A stretch of DNA of 64,000 nucleotides from assembly GCA_033439685.1 (NCBI GenBank), contig JAUEDM010000010.1, positions 186,001 to 250,000 of the forward strand, read 5' to 3'. The notes beneath the pieces are model-generated. The model was not told where the DNA came from, did not search any database, and saw nothing but the letters and a program-made list of their open reading frames with translations. Below are positions 1 through 10,154 of the stretch, piece by piece. Numbering within the stretch: the first letter of the stretch is position 1; every line of letters begins with the position of its first letter. The position numbers were made by a program, and so were the translations under genes. Source of the DNA: Apodospora peruviana (lineage: Eukaryota; Ascomycota; Sordariomycetes; Sordariales; Lasiosphaeriaceae).

Positions 1-1
1 C

Positions 2-757
2 AGCGACGAGAGTAAAGTGTCGGTCCGCCTCTGCCGGCAGCGCTCGCCTTACTTGCCCTTGGTGCAAGGCGAGCGCGTCATGGCCACGGCCGTGCTGGAC
101 ACCATGATCGACGCCATCAATCACAACCTGCGCCGGCGGTTGGATGTCGGCCTCTACACGTTATGTGTTGGTATCCTGCTGCGCATTGTCGGGTACATGT
201 CGCGGTCGCGGACACGCCTTCAATATCACTGGGCCGAGCTGTTCAGGTCGCTGCTGTCGCTGATCCGGTTCCTGACGACGTACGCGGCGGACCTGAGGGG
301 GATATCACATATCGATACGCTTTTAGATCATGTGGTTAATTTGCTTGCGCTGGGTTTGAGTTCGGGAGAGGCGTTCTTGCCGACGCCAGCGGCGTACGAT
401 GATTTATTCTACAAAGTCGTCGAGACGGGCGAGGTGCTGGTCAAGTTTCGCGATATTTATGGACTCAAGAACAGGCCGAGTAATTCGATCGATACGTTGG
501 TTAATGTTAGTACGCATTACAAGGAGATGTTGTCAGCAGATGGTGGCGGGAAGGCGAAGGCTGGGACCAAAAAGTCTTCGCAGTTGACGAGCTTGCAGGT
601 TGCTGAGGTTATTAAGCAGGGGTATGAGACGCTGAGCATACAAGCTAAGGAAGGGCTGGATAGCTGGGAGAAGTATCGCGAGGCGGACGAGAGGATGTTG
701 TTGAAGAAGATGGCCAAGGCGGCGGTGGGTGATGTGAGGGTGTCTTTGGGGGAGTGA
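2..757 (+). CDS. ARMH3-like (DUF1741) armadillo-type protein, C-terminal part
   Basis: The open frame runs in from the left edge of the window without a start codon and ends in TGA at 757, so only the last ~251 residues are present. The text resembles the C-terminus of the DUF1741/ARMH3 family (human C10orf76; fungal orthologues are large helical proteins): a helix-rich stretch beginning SDESKVSVRLCRQRSPYLP, followed by long amphipathic helices and a Lys-rich tail. Human ARMH3 works at the Golgi with PI4KB; whether the fungal protein does the same is not visible here. No intron is evident in this part. The assignment rests on recognising the family pattern by eye, and an unrelated ARM-repeat protein is the alternative. 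Confidence 0.7.
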   Translation, partial: SDESKVSVRLCRQRSPYLPLVQGERVMATAVLDTMIDAINHNLRRRLDVGLYTLCVGILLRIVGYMSRSRTRLQYHWAELFRSLLSLIRFLTTYAADLRGISHIDTLLDHVVNLLALGLSSGEAFLPTPAAYDDLFYKVVETGEVLVKFRDIYGLKNRPSNSIDTLVNVSTHYKEMLSADGGGKAKAGTKKSSQLTSLQVAEVIKQGYETLSIQAKEGLDSWEKYREADERMLLKKMAKAAVGDVRVSLGE

Positions 758-1422
758 GTCCTGAAAGTATTGGTGTTATTCGAGTTGGTAAGTGTTGTTA
801 CTTTCGGTGGTTCTTCTTTGGCATGAAGCGTTATGTTTTGAGGCGGCTTTATTTGATGGACTGACGGTCGTCGCTTATTGTGTGGATGAGATTGCTTGCT
901 ATGAACGACAGATACCATTACGCGGCAAGATATGGGAAAGAGGTCATGATAATCAGTGCCTGGGAAGCTGATTTATGGTTATTAATCAAGATGTAGTCAA
1001 AACACGATATCGCCATGTTTGTAGGCATGCAAGGAGTACCTATATCTGTCAGTGCAACTTTTCCGGAGCGTGGATGTTTGTTTGCTTTCTGGATTTGGAG
1101 CCCCTTTTCGTGGTCTCCGCTGTGCTTCAGGGGACACAAACAATGGAAACAGGGCCGTTTCATCTGATGCGGTCCAGCGGCAGTCTTGTGGCGAGTGGGT
1201 CCGATCGCCTGGCTCAGATGCCTAATGCGCGGCATCTGATTGGCTCGGCTGAGACCAGGGAGCCTCCAAGGCTGCTTGGCAACATGTCATGGCTTGGCTG
1301 ACCAAGCTCCAAACTGGTATGATCCTTTCGGGACAGACACTCCAAAATATTCCTGGCCACCACCGACATCGAACATCGCATCGCAATACCCTACAGCCTG
1401 TTTGTCGCAAACAATCACAATC
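758..1422. other. Intergenic region between ARMH3-like gene and ISA1
   Basis: This 665-nt gap holds the 3' flank of the upstream gene and the promoter/5' UTR of ISA1. Short open frames occur on both strands but none shows codon bias or a recognisable domain. No RNA gene or repeat was seen. Confidence 0.6.
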
Positions 1423-2281
1423 ATGCACGCACCTAGATTACTAGTGAGGCGGACAACGCCATTATCCGTCTGCTTGTCTTGTCGCCGCAGTTTGGCAGCA
1501 GCGCGGCGGCAGTTCTCCTCGACACCGCCGCCCTTTGCGTCTTCCGCCACCTTTCAGTCCTACACACTCCCTACGCAACCGCCGTCACCGCCGCCGAATG
1601 CTTCGGTCCCAGACACTTCTATCACACGACCGATCCAGTCTCCGCCGATGCCGCCGCCGCCAACGCTACCGAGAGTTCACGAGACCCGACCGCCGAGAAA
1701 CCTAGACAACACTGGTAGCGCGCCGGTGGTGTCGGTACCCGAGCAAGAAGCGCAGCAGTCGAAGCCGAGATTTGCCAACACAACTCCAGAAAATACATCA
1801 CAACCAACAGCAACACCAAAACCGCGGCCGTCCAAGCTACGGGCCCCGCGCAAAGCGGCCATGAAGCTGACTCCTGCGGCGGTGGAACATCTGCGCGCGA
1901 TGCTCGACCAGCCTGACCCGAAACTGATCAAGGTCGGCGTGCGGAATAGGGGCTGCAGCGGGCTGGCGTATCATTTGGAGTACGTCGACAAAGCGGGCGC
2001 GTTTGATGAGAGTGTCGAGCAGGACGGCGTGAAAGTTCTGATCGACAGCAAGGCGCTGTTTAGTATTATTGGCTCAGAAATGGACTGGGTGGAGGATAAG
2101 TTGAGCCAGCGGTTTGTGTTTCGGAATCCGAATATTAGTGAGTTATATTCCCATTTTCCCTCCTAAATATTTTTGCTGTGGGGGTGGTGAGAAAGTGTTC
2201 ATGTGGATTGTGATAGTTGCTAATGGCTTTTTGAACAAAACAGAGGAACAGTGCGGTTGTGGTGAGTCATTCATGGTATGA
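1423..2281 (+). CDS. ISA1: Mitochondrial iron-sulfur assembly protein Isa1 (A-type carrier)
   Basis: Isa1 is an A-type carrier that, with Isa2 and Iba57, is needed to mature mitochondrial [4Fe-4S] enzymes such as aconitase, lipoate synthase and biotin synthase. Exon 1 is 1423-2137; the intron is 2138-2243 (GTGAGT...CAG, 106 nt) and exon 2 is 2244-2281, giving 250 residues. The ATG at 1423 was chosen because it opens an Arg/Ser-rich, acid-poor presequence typical of mitochondrial import; the frame is open further upstream but that text looks non-coding. A Pro/Ser/Thr-rich linker follows, then the HesB domain from about residue 145. Its Cys ligands are in RGCSGLAY and, only after splicing, in the C-terminal EQCGCGESF. 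Recovery of that CGCGES signature across the junction confirms the intron. The long linker is usual for filamentous fungi. Confidence 0.93.
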
Positions 2282-2896
2282 TACCGTACCTACCGGTTGA
2301 GCGTACCTATGGTATAGACGTTATGGAGAGGGGAGATACAGAAAACATTTGGGTCAGTTGCAGGGCCTGGCTGTTGGGGATTGTTGAAGAGCTGGCGAGA
2401 TTGATATCCAGGTAATTTGTGGTCTTAGTGGAGCGAGTTGAGGGATTCAGCATGAGTAGGAGGCGTTTCGGTTAGAAAGCATCCAAGTTTTCATTTTGAA
2501 CGTGGCATGCATTGTATTGTAAAGTTGGGGCATTCGAGCTTCTCGAAAATCACTGCAAAAGTTAGGCGTTCCTGGTGATGACGCAGCGGAAACAATGGAT
2601 ACGAATTGCATTAGCTTATCATTGAAGTCATTTACCGGTCACAATATCAGTGGCTGATCTCTACCATGAAGTACTTTCCGATTGCCTGATGTCTTTTCAT
2701 TCAAGTCCCGTTCTCCAATCCCTCGTCCGAAGCCCAGGACCGAACTCGAACGGGAGCTTGACCCGATACGTACTCCACACTTTTGCCTGGCGCCCGCCCG
2801 GTGACGAGTGAACCGTGGTGGCGGATCCGACCTTAAAAGTTCACAGGGATTTTAGCTGCAAACGCGCCCCCGAGGCGCGTTCAAACCCCCATTACA
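2282..2896. other. Intergenic region upstream of MGS1
   Basis: This 615-nt gap contains the ISA1 3' flank and the MGS1 promoter. The last ~60 nt before the MGS1 ATG are pyrimidine/GC-mixed with no clear TATA box, as expected for a housekeeping gene. I see no other feature. Confidence 0.55.
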
Positions 2897-4873
2897 ATGC
2901 ATTTCGGCCAGCCCACCCCGGGATCGCGTAGTCGCTTTTCTGATCAGAACGAACAACCTTCATCGTCGTCGTCGTATAAGCACCAGCCAGGCACGACGAC
3001 ATCGCTTCCCCAAGTATTCGGATTGCTTGCACTTGCTATGGACGGTACTACTGCCGTGGTTACTTGCCCGATATGCAACCGTGCCGTCAAGGCTGTTGCT
3101 TACATCAACAATCACATCGATTCGGGCTGTGCGACCTTCCTCATACCTGACGCCGCCAACGCCGAGGAGAGCACACCGCCTGCGACCTCTACGGCGGCGC
3201 CAAATGCGACACAAAATGGAGGAGGCAGTCAGAACAATAACAACCAACCGCCAAGTTCGACACAAAAGAAGCGATCGGCTTCGACCTTCTTCCAGACTCC
3301 GGCAACGAAACGGCAGCAGCTGCAGCAGGCGAATCTGAATGGTGGTGGTGGACTGCCGGTCAACGGGAACGGTGGTAGCAGCAGAGCTGTGTCTGGGAAC
3401 AATACACCGGCACCGACGGCGGGTGTTAAGCGGAGGTTCGACGAAGGTCCGGGTTATAGTTCACCGACGGAGGAGCGGTCAAACGGAAATAGGGAGACAA
3501 GAGCGGCAGGGAAACACGAAAATAATACCGCCGGCGATGACAGGAGGGAAGCACAGCCTGCAGAGACCACCGGGCCGCTCGTCAAGCGCTCCAAGACGAA
3601 CCGCGCTGCTCCGCTAGCCGAGCGCATGCGGCCGACTTCTCTGGACGACGTCTTTGGGCAGGACCTCGTTGGGCCGAACGGCGTGCTGCGATCGCTGATC
3701 GAGTCCGACAGAGTGCCTTCTATGATCCTATGGGGCGGCTCGGGCACAGGCAAGACTACGATCGCGCGGTGCATAGCCCAGCGCGTCGGCAGCCGCTTCA
3801 TCGAGCTAAACGCGACCAGCACCGGCGTGGCCGAGGTCAAGAAGTTCTTCGCCGAAGCGGCCAACGAGTTGGCGCTGACGGGGCGCAAGACCATCATCTT
3901 TTGCGACGAGATCCACCGCTTCACGAAAGCGCAGCAGGACGTGTTTTTAAAACCTGTCGAGGCGGGCACTATCACGCTCATCGGCGCTACGACAGAAAAC
4001 CCCAGTTTCAAAGTCCAGGCGGCTCTTCTGAGTCGGTGCCGGACTTTTACTCTCCAGACGCTCACGCGCGAGGACGTGCAAAAGATTTTACTGCGGGCCC
4101 TCCAGCACCAAATCGACCACGAAAGCCTCGAGCTGAGCCCGTTGATCGACGAAGAGCTGCTGCAGTATCTCTCAGCGTTTGCGGATGGGGACGCACGTAC
4201 AGCGCTAAACCTGCTCGAGCTGGCTTTGTCGCTCACCAATAACAAATCCGCTGACGATCAATCACTTACCAAAGAAGACATCAAGCTAGCGCTGACCAAG
4301 ACGCTCGTCTACGACCGCGCCGGCGACCAGCACTATGACACCATTTCCGCGTTTCACAAGTCCGTCAGGGGGTCAGACGCCGACGCGGCGCTTTATTATC
4401 TTGCGCGCATGCTGCAGTCGGGGGAGGACCCGCTGTTCATCGCCCGCAGGATGGTGGTCATCGCGTCGGAGGATGTCGGATTGGCAGATAATACTCTCTT
4501 ACCGCTGGCAACGGCGACGTACACGGCCACGCAGCAGATCGGGATGCCCGAGGCACGGATCCCGCTCGCGCACTGCTGCGTGGCGCTTTGTCTCGCGCCG
4601 AAGAGCACGAGGGCGTACCGCGCGCTCAATAACGCGTACTCGGCGCTGCAGGAACCCGGGGTAGCGAGCCTGCCGGTACCGCTTCATTTGCGAAATGCGC
4701 CGACGAGGCTGATGAAGGAGATGGGGTACGGGGCCGAGTATAAATACCCGCCTAATTATCGGGACGGGAAGGTCAGGCAGGAGTATTTGCCTGATGAGTT
4801 GAAGGGACGGAAGTTCTTGGAGGAGAGGGATCTGGGCACGGAGGTGGATCCGGATGTTGAGATGGGTGGGTAA
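2897..4873 (+). CDS. MGS1: AAA+ ATPase MGS1/WRNIP1, replication-fork maintenance
   Basis: Single-exon gene of 658 residues. Mgs1 (WRNIP1 in animals, RarA in bacteria) is a clamp-loader-like AAA+ ATPase that acts at stalled forks with PCNA and polymerase delta and binds ubiquitinated PCNA. Seen directly: a Rad18-type UBZ zinc finger with C57-x2-C60-x12-H73-x4-C78; a low-complexity Gly/Asn/Ser linker (residues ~90-230); Walker A GGSGTGKTT at ~280-288; Walker B IIFCDEIHRF at ~334-343; the sensor-1 stretch GATTENPSF; and the C-terminal MgsA-type tetramerisation region. A second in-frame ATG at 3038 (residue 48) lies nine residues before the zinc finger and would also give a complete protein; the sequence does not decide between the two starts. 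All catalytic motifs are intact. Confidence 0.94.
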   Translation: MHFGQPTPGSRSRFSDQNEQPSSSSSYKHQPGTTTSLPQVFGLLALAMDGTTAVVTCPICNRAVKAVAYINNHIDSGCATFLIPDAANAEESTPPATSTAAPNATQNGGGSQNNNNQPPSSTQKKRSASTFFQTPATKRQQLQQANLNGGGGLPVNGNGGSSRAVSGNNTPAPTAGVKRRFDEGPGYSSPTEERSNGNRETRAAGKHENNTAGDDRREAQPAETTGPLVKRSKTNRAAPLAERMRPTSLDDVFGQDLVGPNGVLRSLIESDRVPSMILWGGSGTGKTTIARCIAQRVGSRFIELNATSTGVAEVKKFFAEAANELALTGRKTIIFCDEIHRFTKAQQDVFLKPVEAGTITLIGATTENPSFKVQAALLSRCRTFTLQTLTREDVQKILLRALQHQIDHESLELSPLIDEELLQYLSAFADGDARTALNLLELALSLTNNKSADDQSLTKEDIKLALTKTLVYDRAGDQHYDTISAFHKSVRGSDADAALYYLARMLQSGEDPLFIARRMVVIASEDVGLADNTLLPLATATYTATQQIGMPEARIPLAHCCVALCLAPKSTRAYRALNNAYSALQEPGVASLPVPLHLRNAPTRLMKEMGYGAEYKYPPNYRDGKVRQEYLPDELKGRKFLEERDLGTEVDPDVEMGG

Positions 4874-5944
4874 TGATGACTGCACTACCACTCGAGATTG
4901 TTTCGGGAGATGGGACTTTGGGAGTCTGGAGATTCTCTGGAAAGGAAAGCGAAAAGGAGTCGGGTCGATCTCTGCGACAACAAACTTATAGATACCTCTA
5001 CAGCGGATCTGGGAATCAGGGAGTCCTTGGGTCTCTGGATCAGGGCGTCTGGTATGAATACCTATGGATATGGATAGGGCTTGAGGGTCAGTTACTCTGG
5101 GTGCATCACATATCTACCTATCCATGTTGTTAACATGTAAAAAGAAATACTTCATTCACCTTGACTGGTCTTCCCGTCTATCTGTCATCTTTCTGCCTTC
5201 CTCTCCCAAGCACTTACTTGGCAAGGAATATTCGGTGCGTGATAGGACAAGCTGCGATGAGTGTCCGGCACATCAGATGCCAACACTTTACTGAAACGCA
5301 TATCTTAATCTCTCTACCTTACCTAGTATATATTACCAGATCCACTATGATAGGCTGAAATGTCTATCAACCGTTTAAGAAAATGGAAATTGGGGCATGT
5401 ACCAAGATATAAAAGGCATTTTTCTGTCCAGGCCAGTACCTGGTAAAGTACCTAAGCAGGTAGGTAGTACATAACGCAACTAGCTCGGAATATCATTCCT
5501 TCGGACCCGTCTATTACAGAGACGCTGTTGTTGAACGAGTGTAATAATATTACAGCTATCTGATTGTCCAAGATGTTTACAGCTTTGCACCCCACATCTG
5601 TCACGTGCCACATAAGAAGTAGGGTCAAGCTCCTGTTAATCTATAGTATGCTATGAAAATAGTAAGACAAAGAAAAAAAGAAGCAAGAGCAAATTACAAT
5701 GCGCTCGAGCGAAAGAAGTGGTGTAGGTGCACGAGCCACTTGCAGGTCACGTGACTACATCCCTCCTTCGCCCGCCAGGCCTGTTGGACCCACAACGGCC
5801 AATCAGAGGACGATGCAGCCAGTCGTCTAGTGGTCTGTGCGTACATCGTCACAAATGTCTTTCATTGCCGCTTACAAAAAACGGACGGCCCGTCCCCCCA
5901 AAGCTCAGTAGCCCACTGCAGTGGTAGTCTGTTTGCTAATAGTA
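4874..5944. other. Intergenic region, AT-rich with TACCTAGGTA-type motifs
   Basis: About 1.07 kb between convergent genes (MGS1 on plus, a secreted protein on minus). It contains several short 'acctaccta/taggtaggta' stretches, which recur throughout the non-coding parts of this window, but no protein or RNA gene that I can support. Confidence 0.55.
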
Positions 5945-6652
5945 TCAAATGTTTGCACATACCCCATACCCAAACCGCTCAATGCCAGTTGTGAAGTTAG
6001 GGACGTCGAGATGATCCCAGCCGGACCGCCCGGACCCGCATCTGTACTTAATGCTATCATAGGCGATTTTGACGTCGTCGGGATTGCAATGCACACTTTG
6101 TTTCTGGTAGTTGCATCCATACCAGAATTCGTCGCCGAATGTTATGAGAGTGATGGTGCGCCCCTTGATCGTCGAGTTTTCGCAACGCCTCTAGACGCCA
6201 GTTAATAGTGTTTCGCGCTACTATAAACCTCCACTATATTATAAAAGGAGAAAGGAATAATAATGTGGAATCTATCTTACTTTGAAATCACGATAGAGGA
6301 CGTCCATAGCGCGTGCATCTTGATCGTGCCCTGTACATCCAACCTCGTCTCGCCTATCGAGTAGAGATGGCGAGTGGGTGGCTCTTTCTTCAGGTCCGCG
6401 AGCTGCCGTGATGGCAGCACCGCCGCCGACGACGTAAGGAGCGGCCGACGTGGTGTAGTCGCCGCGTGCGGCAAGCCGTTGTCGAAGACGCACGGGAAGG
6501 TCGTCAGTTTTGGTCCATTCCACGCCTCCGGTGGAGTTGACGACGCCCTCCCACATGCCATCTCCCAGGTCGCCTGGAACCATAATTTGGCTCCGGGCGA
6601 CCGAGAAGAAGAGAGCGAGAGCAGCCGTAACGGGGTTCTTGAAAAGGTGCAT
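5945..6652 (-). CDS. Small secreted six-cysteine protein, paralogue A
   Basis: Exon 1 is 6281-6652 and exon 2 is 5945-6190 on the complement; the 90-nt intron 6191-6280 starts GTAAGA and ends TAG in phase 0. The product has 205 residues. It has a signal peptide, a pro-like region of ~95 residues, a dibasic DRR site just before the first Cys (a Kex2-type site), then a ~100-residue domain with six Cys in the contexts GCTG, RRCEN, YGCNY, HCNPDDV, YRCG and GVCAN. The same six Cys and the same phase-0 intron position occur in paralogue B at 7446-8060, which faces away from it. An upstream in-frame ATG at 6706 would spoil the signal peptide, so 6652 is preferred. No named family is recognised; a secreted effector or antimicrobial role is only a guess. 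Confidence 0.75.
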
Positions 6653-7445
6653 TTTGGTGGTGGTTTTCAAGACAGCTGCTGTTTGAGAGGAGGGATGTAA
6701 TAACACGGAAAGATGGGCTGGAGAGAGAGATGATGGATTTTTGTCTAAAAGTCTCGTCGGATAGGGTCTCTTATTTATGTTTTCCGTCTCTGTACTGTTT
6801 CACCACATCGTAATGAAATTGGCTCTCGTCTGTCTTCCCTGTGGCACAGGCCAAGAGGCAACGGACGCTGAATTGACGACATGTTGCAACAAGTTGCTAG
6901 TAGGTAAGATTGACCGGCTGTCCCGAAAAATTTCGAGCAGGGAGTTTGAGGATTGGAAGCGTTGAGTTGGTGCTGTTATGGTTGGAAAGGTAATAGTTTG
7001 GAATCTTTCAGGACAGCCTCCCCAAGACTTTCGGTAGTACCGTAATCGTCTGAGTCAACCTATTAGTAGAAGGATTAAGGCGCAGCCTACCTATTGCATT
7101 GATGGGTTTCCAGAGCCTGTGAATGGAATCATTGATTAGACATCGTCGATCAAACACCTTTAATTAGACTTTATTTATCAAACATCTTGAACTCGACATC
7201 CATTGATTCAACGTCATTCTCATGCCCGAAAGCCTTCGGGACAGCCGGTCGAATTCCATGCGGTAATGAAGCAGGTTACAGGCTTGCTTCATAGCAACGC
7301 ACCATCATATTTCAAAAGTCTGAGAAAGGATAGGTGATAGGCCCAAGTATAAAAGGTCAACAAGGTAGCCCACCTACGGCGCTTCTCAGAACCTATCTTC
7401 ATATTCTGATCAAACGTTTTGACCAGAAGCTAGAGTCTCGAGTTC
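6653..7445. promoter_or_regulatory. Shared divergent promoter region of the two secreted paralogues
   Basis: 793 nt separate the start codons of paralogues A (minus) and B (plus). A TATA box (TATAAAAG, 7348-7355) lies about 92 nt before the B start. On the minus strand a TAAATAAG-like element sits at about 6767-6775, roughly 115 nt before the A start. The phrase CGGGACAGCCGGTC at ~7238-7251 has near-matches on the opposite strand at ~6917-6930 and ~7010-7015, which may be a shared element. Confidence 0.5.
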
Positions 7446-8060
7446 ATGATGCATTTTTACAAAAACGTCCTCGTTGCCCTAGGTGCCATCTCGACGGCAT
7501 TCGCCTTCATGCTACCGGCAGAACTCCCCGACGGAATCTACGAGGGCTCTCTGGATGATGTGGATGGGACGACTTTGACCAAGATTGGCGAACTGCCCGA
7601 CGTACCCGCCGACACGGCTAACCTCTTGAACCGATCGCCGATCGAGGGTCGCGATTCTCTCGTCGCCAAGAGAGATAAGACGGGATGCACCGGCCAGTCA
7701 GTCACGTACGCCCAATGGGATGATCTTTTTTTTAGATTCAAGGTGAGAGAGAAACAGCCCCCAACCGGCCGCGTTTCACTTTCTAATCCTAGGTACCTAT
7801 GGGCCCAGGGCAATTGCAACCACTATAATATCAAGATGAAGCCCCGTTCATTCACCATCCTGTACAAAGGGGATGCGTTTTGGTATGGGTGCAACTACAA
7901 GGACTACGAGACGGAGTGCAATCCCGACGACGTTCAAATCACCTACAATAGTATTGTTTATGCTTGCGGCTACCGAAAGACGGGTTGGGATTGGATCGGG
8001 GCCCCTGATCAAACGTATGGCATTGAGAAAGCTGGTAAGGAGGTGTGCGGGAATCTGTGA
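7446..8060 (+). CDS. Small secreted six-cysteine protein, paralogue B
   Basis: The frame is open without interruption from 7446 to 8060, but comparison with paralogue A shows a 66-nt in-frame intron at 7743-7808 (GTGAGA...CAG). Removing it joins RFK directly to GNCNHYNIK, which matches A at the equivalent junction. The spliced product has 182 residues: signal peptide (cleavage after about residue 20), a ~65-residue pro-region, a VAKR Kex2-like site, and a domain with six Cys in contexts GCTG, NCN, YGCNY, ECNPDD, YACG and VCGN. Two adjacent ATGs (7446, 7449) could start translation. Function is unknown; its size, secretion and Cys content fit an effector-like protein. An intron-retained form would carry 22 extra residues and is not excluded. 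Confidence 0.8.
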   Translation: MMHFYKNVLVALGAISTAFAFMLPAELPDGIYEGSLDDVDGTTLTKIGELPDVPADTANLLNRSPIEGRDSLVAKRDKTGCTGQSVTYAQWDDLFFRFKVREKQPPTGRVSLSNPRYLWAQGNCNHYNIKMKPRSFTILYKGDAFWYGCNYKDYETECNPDDVQITYNSIVYACGYRKTGWDWIGAPDQTYGIEKAGKEVCGNL

Positions 8061-8431
8061 AATGCCGTCTGGGACACACTAAGGGTTGACTAAGGGTTGA
8101 CTGGTTGTTGGCTGGTAGAGCGTGTTGTTAACCTGGGACGTGTAAAATGGGTTTTATAGCATTCTTTGGGGAGGAAGGGAAAGGGAAGAGAAAAGGGGGG
8201 TGGGGGTTAGGGGATAGAGCTGTTGACCAAGACCAACTACCATGCACCTCTTCTGCTTCTCACCTCACACAACAACGCAAAATTATGACGTCAACTCCAA
8301 CAATAGATAGATAGCATATCGTTCCATTCATCCCACAATTTGCAGCTACCAGCTTTTGTAAAGTTCATCAATCACTAGTCTGCAAATCATTCTCCAGCCA
8401 TTGAAACTTGAAAATAAAATAAAATTGAAAG
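8061..8431. other. Intergenic region upstream of pyrophosphatase gene
   Basis: 371 nt between two plus-strand genes. A G-rich run (8187-8210) is followed by CA/TC-rich DNA typical of a fungal 5' UTR. No separate feature is supported. Confidence 0.55.
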
Positions 8432-9676
8432 ATGACATCAAAATCATCCTCGACAACAACATCCAAACCCCAAATAGTTAATAACAGCGAATACTCCCTG
8501 CGAAGAGTCGGCCGCCCTTACACAAAAGATTACCGCATCTATTTCGAGCGAAGCCATGATGGGGTGGCGGTCTCGCCGTTCCACGATATACCGCTGTTCC
8601 ATGACCAGGAAACGGGCGTGCTAAACATGGTTGTCGAGGTGCCGAGGTGGACTGCTGCCAAATTCGAGGTACTACCAACCTTTCTATGTCTATTAGGTGT
8701 CAAGTGTTGATATGACGGAAATAGATATCTCGAAACGAGAGCCTGAATCCCATCCATCAGGATTCCTCAGCAAACAACAAACCACGGTTTGTGAAGAACT
8801 GTTTCCCTTATAAAGGGTATATATGGAACTATGGCGCGCTTCCTCAGGTGAACCACCCTCACCTACCTTACCAAGATATATAAACAAGATACTCACTGCT
8901 AATTATGTGTATTAGACCTGGGAAGACCCAAACAGTAAGAACCCAGACACAGGAAAAAAGGGCGACAACGATCCGTTGGATGCGTGCGAGATCGGGCGCG
9001 CCATCGCGACCACCGGAGAAGTGAAACGGGTCAAAGTGCTGGGCATACTGGCGCTGATTGACAGCGGCGAGACGGACTGGAAGGTTTTGGTCATCGACGA
9101 GCGAGATCCGCATGCCGAGAAACTAAACGATATCGGTGACGTTGAGAAATATTTCCCTGGGTTGTTGGACGCCACGAGGGACTGGTTCCGGATCTATAAG
9201 GTTCCTGACGGGAAGGAAGCTAATGAGTTTGCTTTGAAGGGGGAGTTTATGGATCGGAAGTTAGTACTACCCACCCCTGTTTTGTGTATATACTGGACTA
9301 ATTACGGTGCGGGTTATGGTTGGTTTATCTAGGTACGCGAATGGAGTTATCAAAGAGTGTGCGGATGCTTGGAGGAAGCTGATTACTGGCGAGACGGAGC
9401 CGGGTGTTGTCTCGCTGTAAGTTTTATGCCCCCTTTCACTGTTTGGCTTGGAGATGATGAGCTTACAAGTTGGTTGTTAGAGATAATACGACACTGGCAG
9501 GAACCCCTGGGAAACTTGACCCTGACGAGGTCGACTTGCCGCCTGACCAAGACCTCTCGCCGGCTCCCATCGACCAGGATCTCGATGAGTGGATTTACCT
9601 CGATCGTGATGAGTTGGATTCTTCGGTGAGCTCGTTGGAGACAAGTACATTGCGGATCTTGGTGGATTTAAGGTAA
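8432..9676 (+). CDS. Inorganic pyrophosphatase (family I) with acidic C-terminal tail
   Basis: Family I pyrophosphatases hydrolyse PPi to two phosphates with Mg2+ and pull biosynthetic reactions forward. Five exons can be traced: 8432-8668, 8725-8847, 8916-9259, 9333-9416 and 9481-9676, summing to 984 nt (327 residues). Every intron has GT...AG ends and each junction restores family text. Seen: the substrate-pocket strand SPFHDIPL, the NYGALPQTWEDP stretch spanning exons 2 and 3, the signature DNDPLDACEIG (D137, D139, D142), ETDWKVLVID, and KYANG restored across intron 3. The usual cytosolic enzyme ends about 40 residues earlier; here an Asp-rich tail follows. There is no convincing mitochondrial presequence, so cytosolic location is inferred. 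The gene-specific symbol is left open because fungi can carry two paralogues. Confidence 0.93.
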
Positions 9677-10154
9677 TCGTTATTTGTACACTTTTGCCGG
9701 GGTTTAATGTTAGCGTTATTATTACTTTTGTAAGACCCTGGTACAAATAAGAGAACACCCGAGTACTTGATGAATTACCTGGTATTTGTTCTACTTGAAC
9801 GTATAATTTGATCTCATCAGTGCGAAGCTTGTTGTACCACGCTGAGATTTTGAATTCTGGCAGAAGTGTAGGAGAAATATTCGATCTACATATCCAGATT
9901 AGTCTCGTGTTGGTATTCTACCCAGGGACTTGGTTTGTTTGGAAGTGAGTGATATGGCTCTTATCATCTTTAGATGGAACCCTCCTCACTTGTAAGTTGT
10001 TTGCTATGTCTTGTCCATTTCTTTTATGTCAATCCTACCTAGTTGTGGTATGTATTCTACGTTGAGGGTACCGATCCTGCCATGTCTCGTCATTCTTTAT
10101 GCCAACTAACCGAGTACTCTCTAAAATCCCGTCATCAACTAGTAAACACCAAAT
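9677..10154. other. Intergenic region, no feature seen
   Basis: 478 nt of AT-rich DNA between convergent transcription units. No coding or RNA gene is recognised. Confidence 0.5.

Noticed and set aside
3454..4245. 263-codon frame antisense to MGS1
   Set aside because: Shadow of the GC-rich MGS1 coding strand; translation is Ser/Arg-rich without motifs.
7743..7808. Treating paralogue B as a single uninterrupted exon
   Set aside because: The 66-nt stretch has intron ends and removal aligns the protein exactly with paralogue A, whose intron is at the same place and cannot be read through.
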